Below, one piece after another: positions 44,108 to 54,720 of a stretch of 64,000 nucleotides of DNA. The first letter of the stretch is position 1; each line of letters begins with the position of its first letter. The position numbers were made by a program, and so were the translations under genes. The notes under the pieces are model-generated. The model saw only the letters and a list, made by a program, of their open reading frames with translations. It did no database searches and was not told where the DNA came from. The DNA is from Altererythrobacter epoxidivorans (GTDB lineage: Bacteria > Pseudomonadota > Alphaproteobacteria > Sphingomonadales > Sphingomonadaceae), in assembly GCF_001281485.1 (NCBI RefSeq), contig NZ_CP012669.1, forward strand, positions 2,697,501 to 2,761,500, written 5' to 3'.

Positions 44108-45340
44108 ATGCGCGACAATTATCTCTTCACCTCCGAAAGCGTTTCCGAGGGGCATCCCGACAAAGTGTCGGACCAGATCAGCGATGCCATCGTCGACCTG
44201 ATGCTGGCGAAGGATCCCGAAGCGCGTGTCGCCTGCGAAACCATGACGACGACGCAGCGCGTGATCCTGTCAGGCGAAATCCGCTGCGCGCCGATGTATG
44301 ATCGCAATCGCGAGGAATGGGCCGAAAACGGCGGCTGGGCACCGGGCGCCAAGGAAGAAATAGAGCAGGCCGTCCGCCGCACCGTCCGCGAGATCGGCTA
44401 CGAGCAGGAGGGGTTCCACTGGCAGACCCTGACCTTCGAGAACCACTTGCACGGCCAGTCGGTCGAGATCGCGCAAGGCGTCGATGCGGCGGGCAACAAG
44501 GATGAAGGCGCAGGCGACCAGGGCATCATGTTCGGTTTTGCCTGTGACGAGACGCCCGACCTGATGCCGGCAACGCTCGATTACTCGCACAAGATTCTCC
44601 AGCGCCTCGCGGCAGACCGCAAGAGCGGTGCGGCACCGTTCCTGGAGCCCGATGCGAAGAGCCAGGTCACGCTGCGCTACGAACATGGCCGCCCGGTCGA
44701 ATGCACGGCCCTCGTCGTCTCGACCCAGCATGCCAAGGGTTACCACGAAGGCGACAAGGAAGCCGAACTTAAGAATTACGTGAAGGGCGTGGTTGCCGAC
44801 ATCCTTCCCGATGGCTGGATCACGGAGAATACCCGCTGGCACATCAACCCGACCGGTGCTTTCGAAATCGGCGGGCCTGACGGTGACGCTGGCCTGACGG
44901 GCCGCAAGATCATCGTCGATACCTATGGCGGCGCGGCTCCGCATGGTGGCGGCGCGTTCAGCGGCAAGGACCCGACCAAGGTCGATCGTTCGGCGGCCTA
45001 CATCACGCGATACCTGGCCAAGAACATCGTTGCCGCAGGCCTTGCCCGGCGCTGCACGATCCAGATCGCCTATGCCATCGGCGTCAGCGAACCCCTTTCG
45101 CTCTATGTCGATACACACGGTACCGGGACGGTCGACGATGCCGATCTCGAAAAGGCGATTGGTTCGATCGAGAAGCTCGGCGGACTAACCCCACGCGGCA
45201 TTCGCACGCATCTGGGCCTCAACAAGCCGATCTACCGGACGAGTGCAGCCTATGGCCACTTCGGTCGCAAGGCTGAAGGGGACTTCTTCCCGTGGGAACG
45301 CACCGACCTGGTCGAAGACCTGAAGGCTGCGCTGCCCTAA
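44108..45340 (+). CDS. metK: S-adenosylmethionine synthetase
   Basis: A 410-residue methionine adenosyltransferase. Signature motifs [23 protein letters not shown] and [19 protein letters not shown] are complete. The enzyme makes SAM from methionine and ATP. ATG 44108 matches the family start ([15 protein letters not shown]). A short leader with an imperfect palindrome lies upstream. No recognised SAM riboswitch fits in the 49-bp gap. Confidence 0.96.
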   Translation: MRDNYLFTSESVSEGHPDKVSDQISDAIVDLMLAKDPEARVACETMTTTQRVILSGEIRCAPMYDRNREEWAENGGWAPGAKEEIEQAVRRTVREIGYEQEGFHWQTLTFENHLHGQSVEIAQGVDAAGNKDEGAGDQGIMFGFACDETPDLMPATLDYSHKILQRLAADRKSGAAPFLEPDAKSQVTLRYEHGRPVECTALVVSTQHAKGYHEGDKEAELKNYVKGVVADILPDGWITENTRWHINPTGAFEIGGPDGDAGLTGRKIIVDTYGGAAPHGGGAFSGKDPTKVDRSAAYITRYLAKNIVAAGLARRCTIQIAYAIGVSEPLSLYVDTHGTGTVDDADLEKAIGSIEKLGGLTPRGIRTHLGLNKPIYRTSAAYGHFGRKAEGDFFPWERTDLVEDLKAALP

Positions 45341-45352
45341 GGCAGGCAGGTC

Positions 45353-46510
45353 TCAGCCGCGATCGTCTTCGCCAAGCAGTGGAGACGGGCGGTCGAGCGC
45401 CAGTTCCGCTTCCGAAAAAGTGAATGGGCTGCGGGTGCCGCTAATCCCGCCCAGTTCGATTTGCATGCCGCGCGCGAGCATCTGCGGATCGGCAAATGCT
45501 GCGTCGATCCCGTTGATCGGACCGGCAGGAATGCCGCCTGCATTGCAGGCCGCTAGCAGGTCGGCCGTCGACCAGATCGCGGTCTCTGCGGCTATCATTG
45601 CATCGAGTTCGTCGCGGTTCGCCAGCCGCGCCTCGTTGGTGGCAAAACGTACTTCGTCAAGCAGGTCGTCGCGCTTCAGCAGGGTTAGCAGTCGTCGGAA
45701 CAGGCCATCGTTCGCCGGGGCAAGCACGACTTGGCCATCGCTGGTCGGAAACACTCCATATGCGCTCACCTGTGCGTGCTCGTTCCCCATACGCGGCGGG
45801 TTCTGCCCGGTGACGAAGTAATGCATCGACTGGCTGCCGAGCAGCGCGGTCGAACAATCGAGCAATGACATGTCGACATGCTGGCCGCGGCCCGTCCGCT
45901 CTCGCATCGCCAGTGCGGCCTGGATGCCGATTACCGAATACAGGCCGCAGGTCAGGTCAGAGATCGATATGCCCATCTTCATGGGCTGTCCGTCGGGCTC
46001 GCCCGTGATCGACATGAACCCGCTCATCGCCTGGATGACGAAGTCGTATCCGGCCTCGTGGGCGCGGGGACCGGTCTGTCCGAAGCCTGTGACAGAGCAA
46101 TAGACGAGCGCCGGATTGTCTCCGCGCAGGCTATCGTAATCGAGGCCGAACTTTGCCAGCGTGCCTGTCTTGAAGTTTTCGATCAGGACATCGGCACCGG
46201 CAATCAACGCCTTCACCCGGGCAAGGTCGTCAGCATCCTTGAAGTCGGCGATCGTGCTGCGTTTGCCGCGATTGGCGGAATGATAATAGGCAGCTTCGCG
46301 CCGCAGCTTTCCGTCCGGACCTTCGCGCTCGACCCAGGGCGGGCCCCATTTCCGCGTGCCATCGCCATTGGGGCTCTCGACCTTGATCACATCCGCGCCA
46401 AGGTCGGAGAGTATCTGTCCCGCCCACGGTCCCGCCAGCACGCGGGCGAGTTCGACGACCTTGAGCCCGGCGAGCGGGGCATTTTCGTTGCGGGGGGATG
46501 TCAGCCACAT
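45353..46510 (-). CDS. CaiB/BaiF family (type III) CoA transferase
   Basis: A ~385-residue family III CoA transferase. Landmarks are PLAGLKVVELARVLAGPWAGQ at the N-terminus, GADVIKVE, the catalytic Asp in SISDLTCGLYSVIGIQ (~residue 170) and ERTGRGQHVDMSLLD. Substrate unknown; succinyl/formyl/acyl transfers are typical. ATG 46510 starts close to the conserved region, though its ribosome-binding site is weak; TTG 46546, just after the upstream gene's stop, is a real alternative. It follows the ferritin-like gene on the same strand. Confidence 0.83.
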   Translation of the reverse strand: MWLTSPRNENAPLAGLKVVELARVLAGPWAGQILSDLGADVIKVESPNGDGTRKWGPPWVEREGPDGKLRREAAYYHSANRGKRSTIADFKDADDLARVKALIAGADVLIENFKTGTLAKFGLDYDSLRGDNPALVYCSVTGFGQTGPRAHEAGYDFVIQAMSGFMSITGEPDGQPMKMGISISDLTCGLYSVIGIQAALAMRERTGRGQHVDMSLLDCSTALLGSQSMHYFVTGQNPPRMGNEHAQVSAYGVFPTSDGQVVLAPANDGLFRRLLTLLKRDDLLDEVRFATNEARLANRDELDAMIAAETAIWSTADLLAACNAGGIPAGPINGIDAAFADPQMLARGMQIELGGISGTRSPFTFSEAELALDRPSPLLGEDDRG

Positions 46511-46550
46511 GCGGGCCGGAGTGCGCGGCGGCGGGCTGACGGTCAAGCCT

Positions 46551-47219
46551 TCAAATGGCGTAGGCCTGCGGATCCTCGTCCGGCCAGCTGGTGAGGCGTG
46601 CATTGCGGCGATTGATGAAGACCGCAGGCAGCTTTGCCAGCATCAGCGACTTGTGTATCCAGTAATCGGTCCACAATTCGCGCCAGCGCGGCTTGGGTCT
46701 GCGTCCGTTGGCCTGCAGCCAGCGTTCGTAGGGGCGATAGTGGTCCGGTTCGTCCCGCTCGACCACCTCGAAGATGCGTTTCATCGCCTTGTCCGAACGG
46801 ATGTGCGGGTTCTTGAGCAGGACTTCGACCTGTTCCATCCCGCGCTGTTCGGTGATCATGATGACGCGGCACAATTTCTCGAATTCGTCCCCGTCGGCAA
46901 TGATGGCATCGGTGTCGAGTTCGTCGATGGTGCAGCCGAAAACGCTTTCGATGAAGTGGTCGATATGGCCGCAGGTGCGATCGACCTTCAGCGGCATGCG
47001 GCCCTGAAGTTCGAACCACCGCTTGAACATGCGATAATGCTTTTCCTCGTCGGCACGGTGCTTTTCGACCTCTGCGATGAACGCCGGATTGTCGGCGCAG
47101 CGCGCACGCACAGCCTCCAGCACCCGGTCGAGCGAGGTGTAACCACGATGCTCGTTATAGATGTAGATCGACGCAAGAACGTCGAGGAAGCGCGCACGAA
47201 AGGCAGATTGCAGACCCAT
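46551..47219 (-). CDS. Ferritin-like (di-iron fold) protein
   Basis: A ~222-residue all-helical protein. Spaced Glu/His pairs typical of di-iron four-helix bundles are visible: AEVEKHRADEEKHYRMF, MITEQRGMEQVEVL and ERDEPDHYRPYERW. This suggests a ferritin-like or rubrerythrin-type oxidase/hydroxylase rather than iron storage; the reaction is unknown. ATG 47219 is chosen although its AGGGGG is very close; GTG 47237 is the alternative. It lies between the scoB and CaiB-type genes on the same strand. Confidence 0.65.
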   Translation of the reverse strand: MGLQSAFRARFLDVLASIYIYNEHRGYTSLDRVLEAVRARCADNPAFIAEVEKHRADEEKHYRMFKRWFELQGRMPLKVDRTCGHIDHFIESVFGCTIDELDTDAIIADGDEFEKLCRVIMITEQRGMEQVEVLLKNPHIRSDKAMKRIFEVVERDEPDHYRPYERWLQANGRRPKPRWRELWTDYWIHKSLMLAKLPAVFINRRNARLTSWPDEDPQAYAI

Positions 47220-47260
47220 TCCCCCTGCGTCGCACACATGGGGCAGGGGAGGAAGCGAAA

Positions 47261-47920
<660 letters not shown>

Positions 47921-47928
47921 TTCGGATC

Positions 47929-48771
47929 CTATTCTTCGCTCAGCACTGGGGGCGTGATGAACCAGCCATCGCCGTAAAGCGCCTCGAGCGCCGTGGCATT
48001 GGCCGGATCGATGATAAATTCGTAGAGTTCGTCGAAATCGGTCGGTGCATCGCCTGCAATCGCAAGGACGCAATGCTCGGCCGCGAATTCATTGCGCCGG
48101 GTCTGCTTGCGATCGTCGCCATAGCGCATCAGCAGCAACGTATCGTCCCCCTTGGGGTCGAGCATGCTGCGTTCCAGCGCGCTCCTGACTGCGCCGGCCT
48201 CCAGCGCCGACAAGCCCGAAACCCAAGCGATTTTCACTCCGTTCGCGCGCAGGTTGGCTAGCATGTCTGCCATGCCCGCCAGCCCGCTTGTCGCCCTCGC
48301 GGGGGTGAAAACGCCATCGGCAGGGTCGAGATCGATGATCACCGCGGCATCTTCCATGCCGCAGGGGATGCGTTCGCCATCGAGTGCTGCCGGATCGCGC
48401 AATATCGCCGATTGCTGCAATTCCCCTGGTGCAGGGGTCGCGGAGTGGGTGAAGGCGTATTCCAGAAAATCTTCGAACCCGCCGCGTGCCCGTATCGGAG
48501 CCATCAGGCCCGGCTCGACGCCTGCCGGTTGCGCGATGGCCGGTGCCGCGGTTTCTGCGATCCGGACTTCCGGCTGCTCGAGCTGTTCTGCAACAGCGGG
48601 GAGTGCGGGAGTCGGCGCTGGCGCGACTTCCTGTGCCTTTGGTTTTGCAATCGTGCTTCGTCCGGCGAGCGCTCCGCCAGCGACGACCGGAATGGCGGCA
48701 GCGACGCAGCCCTGCAGCAACAGAGCGGCGCCGAGCGCGGCCGAAAGTCGCAGGGCGGCGCCTTGCGTCAC
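47929..48771 (-). CDS. Lipoprotein with HAD acid-phosphatase-like domain
   Basis: A 280-residue protein starting at GTG 48771, overlapping the scoA stop by 4 nt (GTGA) and ending 8 bp before scoB. The signal peptide carries lipobox LLLQGC (Cys ~21), followed by a Pro/Ala-rich linker (~40-85). Residues ~140-270 resemble HAD phosphatases: D-x-D in [16 protein letters not shown] (motif II), a Lys/Arg stretch DRKQTRR (motif III) and [12 protein letters not shown] (motif IV). It would be an outer- or inner-membrane-anchored periplasmic phosphatase-like protein. Its placement within a CoA-transferase operon is unexplained. Confidence 0.68.
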   Translation of the reverse strand: MTQGAALRLSAALGAALLLQGCVAAAIPVVAGGALAGRSTIAKPKAQEVAPAPTPALPAVAEQLEQPEVRIAETAAPAIAQPAGVEPGLMAPIRARGGFEDFLEYAFTHSATPAPGELQQSAILRDPAALDGERIPCGMEDAAVIIDLDPADGVFTPARATSGLAGMADMLANLRANGVKIAWVSGLSALEAGAVRSALERSMLDPKGDDTLLLMRYGDDRKQTRRNEFAAEHCVLAIAGDAPTDFDELYEFIIDPANATALEALYGDGWFITPPVLSEE

Positions 48772-49475
48772 GCGCTCTCGCGTTCGCGTACGGTGCGGAA
48801 CTCGATCTTCTTGTCGTAGGGCGCGCCCACGATGATGCGGTTCACGAACACGCCGGGCAGGTGGATGCAATCGGGATCGAGTTCGCCGACAGGTACGATT
48901 TCCTCGACCTCTGCCACACAGACCCGGCCGCAGGTTGCGGCAGGCTGGTTGAAGTTGCGCGCCGTCTTGCGGAACATCAGGTTGCCGGTTTCATCGGCCT
49001 TCCAAGCCTTCACGATGGCGAGATCGGCGAAAATCCCGTGTTCGAGGATGTAGTCCTCGCCGCCGAATTTCTTGACTTCCTTGCCCTCTGCAACCTGGGT
49101 ACCGACGCCGGTCTTGGTATAGAAGCCCGGAATGCCAGCGCCGCCAGCCCGCATGCGTTCGGCAAGAGTGCCCTGCGGACAGAACTCTACCTCAAGCTCG
49201 CCCGAAAGGAACTGGCGTTCGAACTCCTTGTTCTCGCCCACATAGCTGCTGATCATCTTCCTGACCTGCTTGGTCCGTAGCAGCTTGCCGATACCTTCGT
49301 TGTCGATGCCGGCATTATTGCTGGCGAAGGTCAGTCCGGTGACGCCGCTGTCTCGGATCGCGTCGAGCAATCGCTCGGGGATCCCGCAAAGGCCGAAGCC
49401 CCCGCTTGCGATCAGCATGTCGTTTTCGAGAACCCCTTCGAGGGCGGCGGCAGCGTCCGGATAGAGCTTGTTCAT
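48768..49475 (-). CDS. scoA: 3-oxoacid CoA-transferase subunit A
   Basis: A 235-residue alpha subunit of the family I CoA transferase. The CoA-binding glycine motif ASGGFGLCGIPERL is at ~25-38, with FASNNAGIDNEGIG and CPQGTLAERMRAGGAGIPGFYT diagnostic for the SCOT family. Together with scoB it would move CoA between succinyl-CoA and acetoacetate. ATG 49475 (MNKLYPDAAAAL) fits the family; the listed longer frame begins 12 residues earlier. Its promoter must lie in the complex intergenic region before CDC48. Confidence 0.92.
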   Translation of the reverse strand: MNKLYPDAAAALEGVLENDMLIASGGFGLCGIPERLLDAIRDSGVTGLTFASNNAGIDNEGIGKLLRTKQVRKMISSYVGENKEFERQFLSGELEVEFCPQGTLAERMRAGGAGIPGFYTKTGVGTQVAEGKEVKKFGGEDYILEHGIFADLAIVKAWKADETGNLMFRKTARNFNQPAATCGRVCVAEVEEIVPVGELDPDCIHLPGVFVNRIIVGAPYDKKIEFRTVRERESA

Positions 49476-49890
49476 GGCCTTCGCATTAGCGGCATGGTGT
49501 GCCCCTGTCACCCGATTGTATGACGTTACGGAATTGCCAAATTCGCGCCATGTCGACGGTCGAAAACTGCGGTCATGCCACGTTTCAACGGCTTACGGCC
49601 TTTAATTGCGTTTTTTGCAATCTGGAATGACCTTTTCGCACTTGCACAATTTCTTGCTGCACTGCACATAGGGCGTGCCTTTCAGGCATCCTCTCCCAAA
49701 ACTTCCAAGCCCGGTCTTCGGACCGGGCTTTTTTCTTGCCTGCTGCATTTTGCGGCCAAGGGCTGGCAGCGGATGGCGAGTAATTGCCCAGATCCCGGCA
49801 CACATCGGCGGCTCGTTCATTTGCAATACGTAGGACGCACCCCAACTAGGGCGTTCAGAGCGAATTGCAGACCGACGGGAGAATAGCTTC
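49476..49890. other. 415-bp intergenic region between scoA and the CDC48 gene
   Basis: This divergent region is unusually long for the window. It contains a strong plus-strand intrinsic terminator (49707-49735), although no plus-strand gene precedes it. T-rich and TGCA-rich sequence at ~49600-49680 leads into the terminator. I find no tRNA, no known riboswitch and no convincing -35/-10 pair. A small RNA or an attenuated CDC48 leader is possible. Confidence 0.55.
49707..49735 (+). terminator. Strong intrinsic terminator without a preceding gene
   Basis: AAGCCCGGTC-TTCG-GACCGGGCTT is a perfect 10-bp stem with a stable TTCG loop followed by TTTTC on the plus strand. The minus-strand reading lacks a clean T-run. 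It lies 155 bp upstream of the CDC48 start. Confidence 0.85.
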
Positions 49891-52233
49891 ATGGCCGATG
49901 CCGATGCCGCGACGAAGGACAAGGCTGACGAAAATACGGTCCGGCTTCAGGTGGCAGCCGCCCGCCAGGAGGAATCGGGGCAGGGTATCGCCCGCATGCC
50001 GCGTTCCGCATTCCAGGCGCTGGGCATAACCGAGGGCGACGTCGTCGAAATCACCGGCAAGCGTTCTACCGCGGCCATCGCCATGGCTTCCTATAGCGAG
50101 GACGAGGCGCTGGATGTCGTTCGCCTCGACGGCCTGCAGCGCGGCAATGCCGAGGTCGGTTCGGGCGAGCACGTCCGTATCGGCCGTGCAGAATCCCGCC
50201 CGGCGACCCGCGTTGTCTTTGCCCCGGCACAGCGCGAGATGCGTTTGCAGGGACCGGCCCAGGCGCTGAAGCGCAACTTCGCGGGCAAGCCGCTGGTGGC
50301 TGGCGACCTCGTCGCAACGACCGGACAGCAGCCGGTGCGAAACATGCCCGCAGATGTGCAGCGCATGCTGGCAACGCCCGCCTATGCCCTGACCCAGATC
50401 AGGCTGTCGGTCATTTCGACCACGCCCAAGGGCATCGTCCACATCGACGAAAATACCGAGGTCGAGCTTCGTGCCGAATTCGAGGAGCCCCGCGATGCCC
50501 GCGCCGTCGTCAATTACGACGATGTCGGCGGGATGGAAGAAACCATCCAGCAGATGCGCGAGATGGTCGAACTGCCGCTCCGCTATCCCGAACTCTTCAC
50601 CCGCCTCGGTGTCGATCCGCCCCACGGCGTGTTGCTGCATGGCCCGCCAGGAACCGGCAAGACCCGCCTCGCGCAGGCGGTCGCGAACGAAAGCGACGCC
50701 GAATTCTTCATCATCAACGGCCCTGAAATCATGGGCTCCGGCTATGGTGAAAGCGAAAAGGCCCTGCGCGAGGTTTTCGACCAGGCGACCAAGGCTGCGC
50801 CCGCAATCATCTTCATCGACGAGATAGATTCGATCGCACCCAAGCGCGACCGCGTTCCGGGTGAAGCAGAAAAGCGTCTCGTCGCGCAGCTCCTGACGCT
50901 GATGGACGGGCTGGAAGCGCGGGCCAATGTGGTGGTCATCGCGGCGACGAACCGCCCCGATGCCATCGACGAGGCGCTGCGCCGTCCGGGCCGTTTCGAC
51001 CGCGAAATCGTGATCGGCGTTCCCGACGAGAAGGGACGCCGCGAAATCCTGGCGATCCACACGCGCGGCATGCCGCTTGGCGACAAGGTCGACCTCAATG
51101 AACTTGCGCGGGTCACGCACGGCTTCGTCGGTGCGGATATTGCAGCGCTCGCCCGCGAAGCCGCGATCGACACCGTGCGCCGGATCATGCCGCGGCTGGA
51201 CCTCGACGAACGGACCATCCCGCAGGACGTGCTCGACGACCTTTATGTTGGGCGCGAGGACTTCCTCTCGGCCCTCCGCCGCGTGCAGCCATCGGCCATG
51301 CGCGAAGTCATGGTGCAGGTGCCGAACGTCGGCTGGAGCGATATCGGCGGCGTCGGAGACGCCATCGACAAGCTGAAGGAAGGGATCGAGCTTCCGCTCA
51401 AGAACCCCGATGCATTCGGTCGCCTGGGTATCCGCCCGGCCAAGGGCTTCCTGCTCTATGGCCCTCCAGGCACGGGCAAGACCCTGCTCGCCAAGGCTGT
51501 TGCCAAGGAGGCAGAGGCCAACTTCATCTCGATGAAGAGCTCGGACCTGCTCAGCAAGTGGTACGGCGAAAGCGAACAGCAGATCGCCCGCATGTTCCAG
51601 CGTGCGCGTTCGGTCGCGCCATGCGTCGTCTTCATCGACGAAATCGACAGCCTCGTCCCTGCTCGCGGTAGCGGACAGGGCGAGCCACAGGTCACGGGCC
51701 GAGTGGTCAACACCATCCTTGCGGAAATGGACGGGCTGGAGGAGCTGCAGTCCGTGGTGGTGATCGGGGCGACCAACCGCCCGACACTGGTAGATCCGGC
51801 GCTATTGCGTCCGGGACGATTCGACGAACTGGTCTATGTCGGCACGCCCGACAAGGAAGGGCGCAAGCACATCCTCGAAATCCATACCAAGGACATGCCG
51901 CTGGCTGGCGACGTCGACTTGGGCGACATCGCCGGCAAGACCGACCGGTTCACCGGTGCCGATCTTGAAGACGTGGTTCGCCGCGCCGGCCTCAACGCAT
52001 TGAAGCGCGCGGGCGGAGAAGTGAAAGAGGTTACCGGAGCCGATTTTGCCGCAGCACTGGAGGATTCGCGCGCCACGGTCACTTCGACCATGGAGGCCGA
52101 ATACAAGAAGATGCGCGGCGAGCTGAAGAAGCGTGCGGCGGAAATCAATCCGATCGGCTTCATCCACGAAGGGATGGTCGAGCCGATCCGCGATCGCAAG
52201 CACGGCGGGCCGGAGCAGAGCGGGATCGAATAG
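49891..52233 (+). CDS. CDC48/VAT-type double AAA+ ATPase
   Basis: A 780-residue unfoldase of the CDC48 (p97/VAT) family, more typical of archaea and eukaryotes. The N-domain (~15-190) includes a double-psi barrel ([28 protein letters not shown]). Two AAA modules follow: D1 with Walker A GPPGTGKT at ~251-258 and Walker [16 protein letters not shown]2 with Walker A at ~524-531 and [15 protein letters not shown], each with an R-finger segment ([10 protein letters not shown] and [10 protein letters not shown]). The C-terminus lacks an obvious HbYX proteasome-docking motif. GGGAG precedes ATG 49891. Partners and substrates in this bacterium are unknown. Confidence 0.93.
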   Translation: MADADAATKDKADENTVRLQVAAARQEESGQGIARMPRSAFQALGITEGDVVEITGKRSTAAIAMASYSEDEALDVVRLDGLQRGNAEVGSGEHVRIGRAESRPATRVVFAPAQREMRLQGPAQALKRNFAGKPLVAGDLVATTGQQPVRNMPADVQRMLATPAYALTQIRLSVISTTPKGIVHIDENTEVELRAEFEEPRDARAVVNYDDVGGMEETIQQMREMVELPLRYPELFTRLGVDPPHGVLLHGPPGTGKTRLAQAVANESDAEFFIINGPEIMGSGYGESEKALREVFDQATKAAPAIIFIDEIDSIAPKRDRVPGEAEKRLVAQLLTLMDGLEARANVVVIAATNRPDAIDEALRRPGRFDREIVIGVPDEKGRREILAIHTRGMPLGDKVDLNELARVTHGFVGADIAALAREAAIDTVRRIMPRLDLDERTIPQDVLDDLYVGREDFLSALRRVQPSAMREVMVQVPNVGWSDIGGVGDAIDKLKEGIELPLKNPDAFGRLGIRPAKGFLLYGPPGTGKTLLAKAVAKEAEANFISMKSSDLLSKWYGESEQQIARMFQRARSVAPCVVFIDEIDSLVPARGSGQGEPQVTGRVVNTILAEMDGLEELQSVVVIGATNRPTLVDPALLRPGRFDELVYVGTPDKEGRKHILEIHTKDMPLAGDVDLGDIAGKTDRFTGADLEDVVRRAGLNALKRAGGEVKEVTGADFAAALEDSRATVTSTMEAEYKKMRGELKKRAAEINPIGFIHEGMVEPIRDRKHGGPEQSGIE

Positions 52234-52235
52234 TC

Positions 52236-52252
52236 CCGCCCTGCCGGGGCGG
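52236..52252. terminator. Short GC hairpin between convergent CDC48 and mscS-type genes
   Basis: CCGCCC-TGCCG-GGGCGG is a 6-bp stem directly after the CDC48 stop. There is no T-run, so it is only a weak terminator candidate. Confidence 0.3.
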
Positions 52253-52253
52253 A

Positions 52254-53345
52254 TCAGCCGCCAGACGCGCGGGCGTTGGCCGCTTCGACTTCGAGCCGGT
52301 GCCGGATCAGGGCCTCGGGCTGGTTCTGCTTGAGCCAGGCCAGCATGTGTTCGCGCACGGCGCAGCGCAGCTGGAACAGGTCCCCGATCGTTTCCGCACT
52401 CATCGACAGGCGCAGTTCGATGCTTTCGGGGTAGGCCTCCGTCATGACGAGAGCGAGATTGCGCCCGTCATAGAGCTCCTGCGCCTCGACGAAACGGATA
52501 AACTCTGCGCGGATCGGTTCGATCTCGGCCGCCGGATCGAGATGCAGAAACACTGGCCCGGTCAGTTTCTCGCTCTTGCGCGACCAGTTTTCGAAGCTGC
52601 CATCGAGGAAGCGACTGGTCGGGACGATGAGCACTCGTTCGTCCCAGGTCCGGACCGTGATGAAGCTCATCCGCACTTCTTCGACCCGGCCGGCTTCGCC
52701 ATCGACCTTCACAAGATCGCCGATGCGGAGTGGTTCGGTGAGCGCGACCTGGAGCCCGGCGATTAGCGACTTGAGCGCCGGTTGCGCCGCAGCACCGACT
52801 GCAAGAGCAGCCAGACCGGCGGATGCGAGCATCGTGGTACCGATCGCCTGCACCGACGGGATGCTGAACAGCATCAGTCCCACGGTCAGGATCACGATTG
52901 CGACGGTCGCCGTGCGCGAGAGGACAGCGATGCGGGTGCGGCGGCTGCGAACCGCGACCGGATCCTCTGACGATTCGAGCCTCAGTTCGAGCGCAACTGT
53001 GAAAGCTTTCACCAGCGTATAGGCGATCCAGCCGAGGAGGGCGGGGCGCAGGAACTGCGCAAGCGGTTCCCAGACACTCTGCAGGTCGCTGTTAACCTGC
53101 GCCACCAGCGTCAACCCGATCGCGATGAACGACCATTTGACCGGGCGGCGCAGCCGCTCGACGATCAGTTCGTCCACTTCGGTCTCGGAAGCATGGGTGA
53201 TGCGGTGCACGATGCCGAAAATCACCCTGTACGCGATGTAGGACGAGATGATTGCGACAGCTATGGCGAGCAGGACTTCGCCTGCAGTTACGGTGACTTC
53301 GGTCCAGTCGATCGACCAGTTTGCGGGATTGTAGCGTTCGAACAT
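52254..53345 (-). CDS. MscS family mechanosensitive channel
   Basis: A ~363-residue small-conductance mechanosensitive channel-like protein. Four or five membrane helices (~20-200) lead to the pore helix TTMLASAGLAALAVGAAAQPALKSLIAG and the beta domain TEPLRIGDLVKVDGEAGRVEEV with the SRFLDGSFENWSR loop. A cytoplasmic C-terminal domain follows. It differs from the BON-MscS at 34271 in lacking a periplasmic domain. ATG 53345 is preferred; a TTG at 53381 overlaps the upstream kinase stop. Probably cotranscribed with the kinase gene. Confidence 0.85.
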   Translation of the reverse strand: MFERYNPANWSIDWTEVTVTAGEVLLAIAVAIISSYIAYRVIFGIVHRITHASETEVDELIVERLRRPVKWSFIAIGLTLVAQVNSDLQSVWEPLAQFLRPALLGWIAYTLVKAFTVALELRLESSEDPVAVRSRRTRIAVLSRTATVAIVILTVGLMLFSIPSVQAIGTTMLASAGLAALAVGAAAQPALKSLIAGLQVALTEPLRIGDLVKVDGEAGRVEEVRMSFITVRTWDERVLIVPTSRFLDGSFENWSRKSEKLTGPVFLHLDPAAEIEPIRAEFIRFVEAQELYDGRNLALVMTEAYPESIELRLSMSAETIGDLFQLRCAVREHMLAWLKQNQPEALIRHRLEVEAANARASGG

Positions 53346-53377
53346 GGGGCAGGACCTATGGTTCGGAGGCGCGAGTT

Positions 53378-54679
53378 TCAACCCGCGCTATCGAGCGTGT
53401 CGACCGGGATGACGATGGTGACCGAGCATCCGTCAGGGCCGAACTTGCGATCGATGGAGCCGCCCAGTTGCCTTGCGGCGCTCTTCATAAGGAGTGAGCC
53501 GAAGCCCTCGCGCTCGGGCTCGCCGCAGGCAGCCCCGCCCGTTTCCTCCCATTTGATCGTCAACTTGCCGTCCCGCGTCGTCCACCTGACTGCGACGGTC
53601 CCGCCGTTCGCCCATGCGCCGTACTTCACGGCGTTGGTCGTCAGCTCGTGCAGGGCAAGGCCGAGCGGTGTCACGCTCTTGGCCGGCAGCATGACTTCAC
53701 CGCCTTCGATAACGGCGGGGTGGGTTGCCGACTGGTAGGGCGAGAGGGTTGTCTCGACCAGTGCCGAAAGCGACGCGACCGGCTTGTCGAGCGCGCCCTG
53801 GGTTACCTCGTGCGCGGTCAGCAGAGCGCGGATACGGGTCGAAATGCTCTCGATGACCGGTTTCGCCTCGGGGCTGTCGCGACCGCTCATCTGGACGATG
53901 GCGAGGATCACCGCGAACAGGTTCTTGACCCGGTGATTGAGTTCCTTCGCCAACAGGTCGGCGCGATCGTGCGCTTCCGCAATGACAGCGGCCTGTGCGG
54001 CTTCGGATTCGGCGGTGGCCGTCCGCGCGACAAGCCGGACGCCGAAGATGATGAAAATAAGGACCAGGAACAGCAGCAGGCCGAGCAGCGGCAAGAGGCG
54101 AGCTTCCGCTTCGGCTGTGTCATCCGACTGACGCGTCAGAATATCCCGCTCGATCCGTTCCATTTCGTCGAGCGCGGCCTTGAGGTCGACCATGGCTTCC
54201 TGGCCGGTGTCCGACAGGATCACGCGCCGTGCCTCGAGCAATTCGCCCTGCTCGAGCAGCGACACGGTGGTCGCAAGCTCGTCCAGCTTCAAATCGGCCT
54301 GGCGCTCGATATCGGCGAGCAGCTGAGTTTGCCTTTCGGTCGCAATGGGATCGACCCTGTCGCGAAGCCGGTCGATCGCCGGTTCTAGGTCGGAAACGCC
54401 CTGGCGGTAGGGGTCGAGATAGCGCCGGTCGAGCGTGATCAGGTAGCCCCGCTGCCCGGTTTCGGCACGCAGCGCAGCGCGCTGGATATTGCGCAATTCC
54501 AGCAGGATCTCGCTGGTCGTGCGAACCTGCTGCCGTTCGGCCCGTTCGGCTTCGATCGTGCGGAAGATCACCCAGAATGCGGTGAGCAGCGCAATCGCGA
54601 TAAGCGACAGCAGCGCAAGGTTGAACCAGTGCGAACTTTGCCGGGCTTTTGGCACACCAAGGATTTTGCGGTCAGGCAC
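53378..54679 (-). CDS. CHASE3-domain sensor histidine kinase (HisKA_2/HWE type)
   Basis: A 433-residue membrane sensor kinase. A first helix (~17-36) leads into a CHASE3-type periplasmic domain (~40-180, RNIQRAALRAETGQRGYLIT), then a second helix (~195-215). The cytoplasmic part has the phospho-acceptor His in KELNHRVKNLFAVI and the ATP-lid region HELTTNAVKYGAWANGG, typical of the HisKA_2/HWE group common in alphaproteobacteria. Start GTG 54679. No cognate response regulator is adjacent, so it is an orphan; its stop abuts the mscS-type gene, hinting at an osmotic or envelope signal. Confidence 0.83.
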   Translation of the reverse strand: MPDRKILGVPKARQSSHWFNLALLSLIAIALLTAFWVIFRTIEAERAERQQVRTTSEILLELRNIQRAALRAETGQRGYLITLDRRYLDPYRQGVSDLEPAIDRLRDRVDPIATERQTQLLADIERQADLKLDELATTVSLLEQGELLEARRVILSDTGQEAMVDLKAALDEMERIERDILTRQSDDTAEAEARLLPLLGLLLFLVLIFIIFGVRLVARTATAESEAAQAAVIAEAHDRADLLAKELNHRVKNLFAVILAIVQMSGRDSPEAKPVIESISTRIRALLTAHEVTQGALDKPVASLSALVETTLSPYQSATHPAVIEGGEVMLPAKSVTPLGLALHELTTNAVKYGAWANGGTVAVRWTTRDGKLTIKWEETGGAACGEPEREGFGSLLMKSAARQLGGSIDRKFGPDGCSVTIVIPVDTLDSAG

Positions 54680-54720
54680 TTAGGATCGCTAGCGCAAGCA
54701 TATCGGCGCGACAAGCGGGA

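Noticed and set aside
49602..49922. Minus-strand frame with a Cys-rich C-terminus before CDC48
   Set aside because: It overlaps the CDC48 start, has no ribosome-binding site and runs through the terminator hairpin, so the Cys pattern is probably chance.
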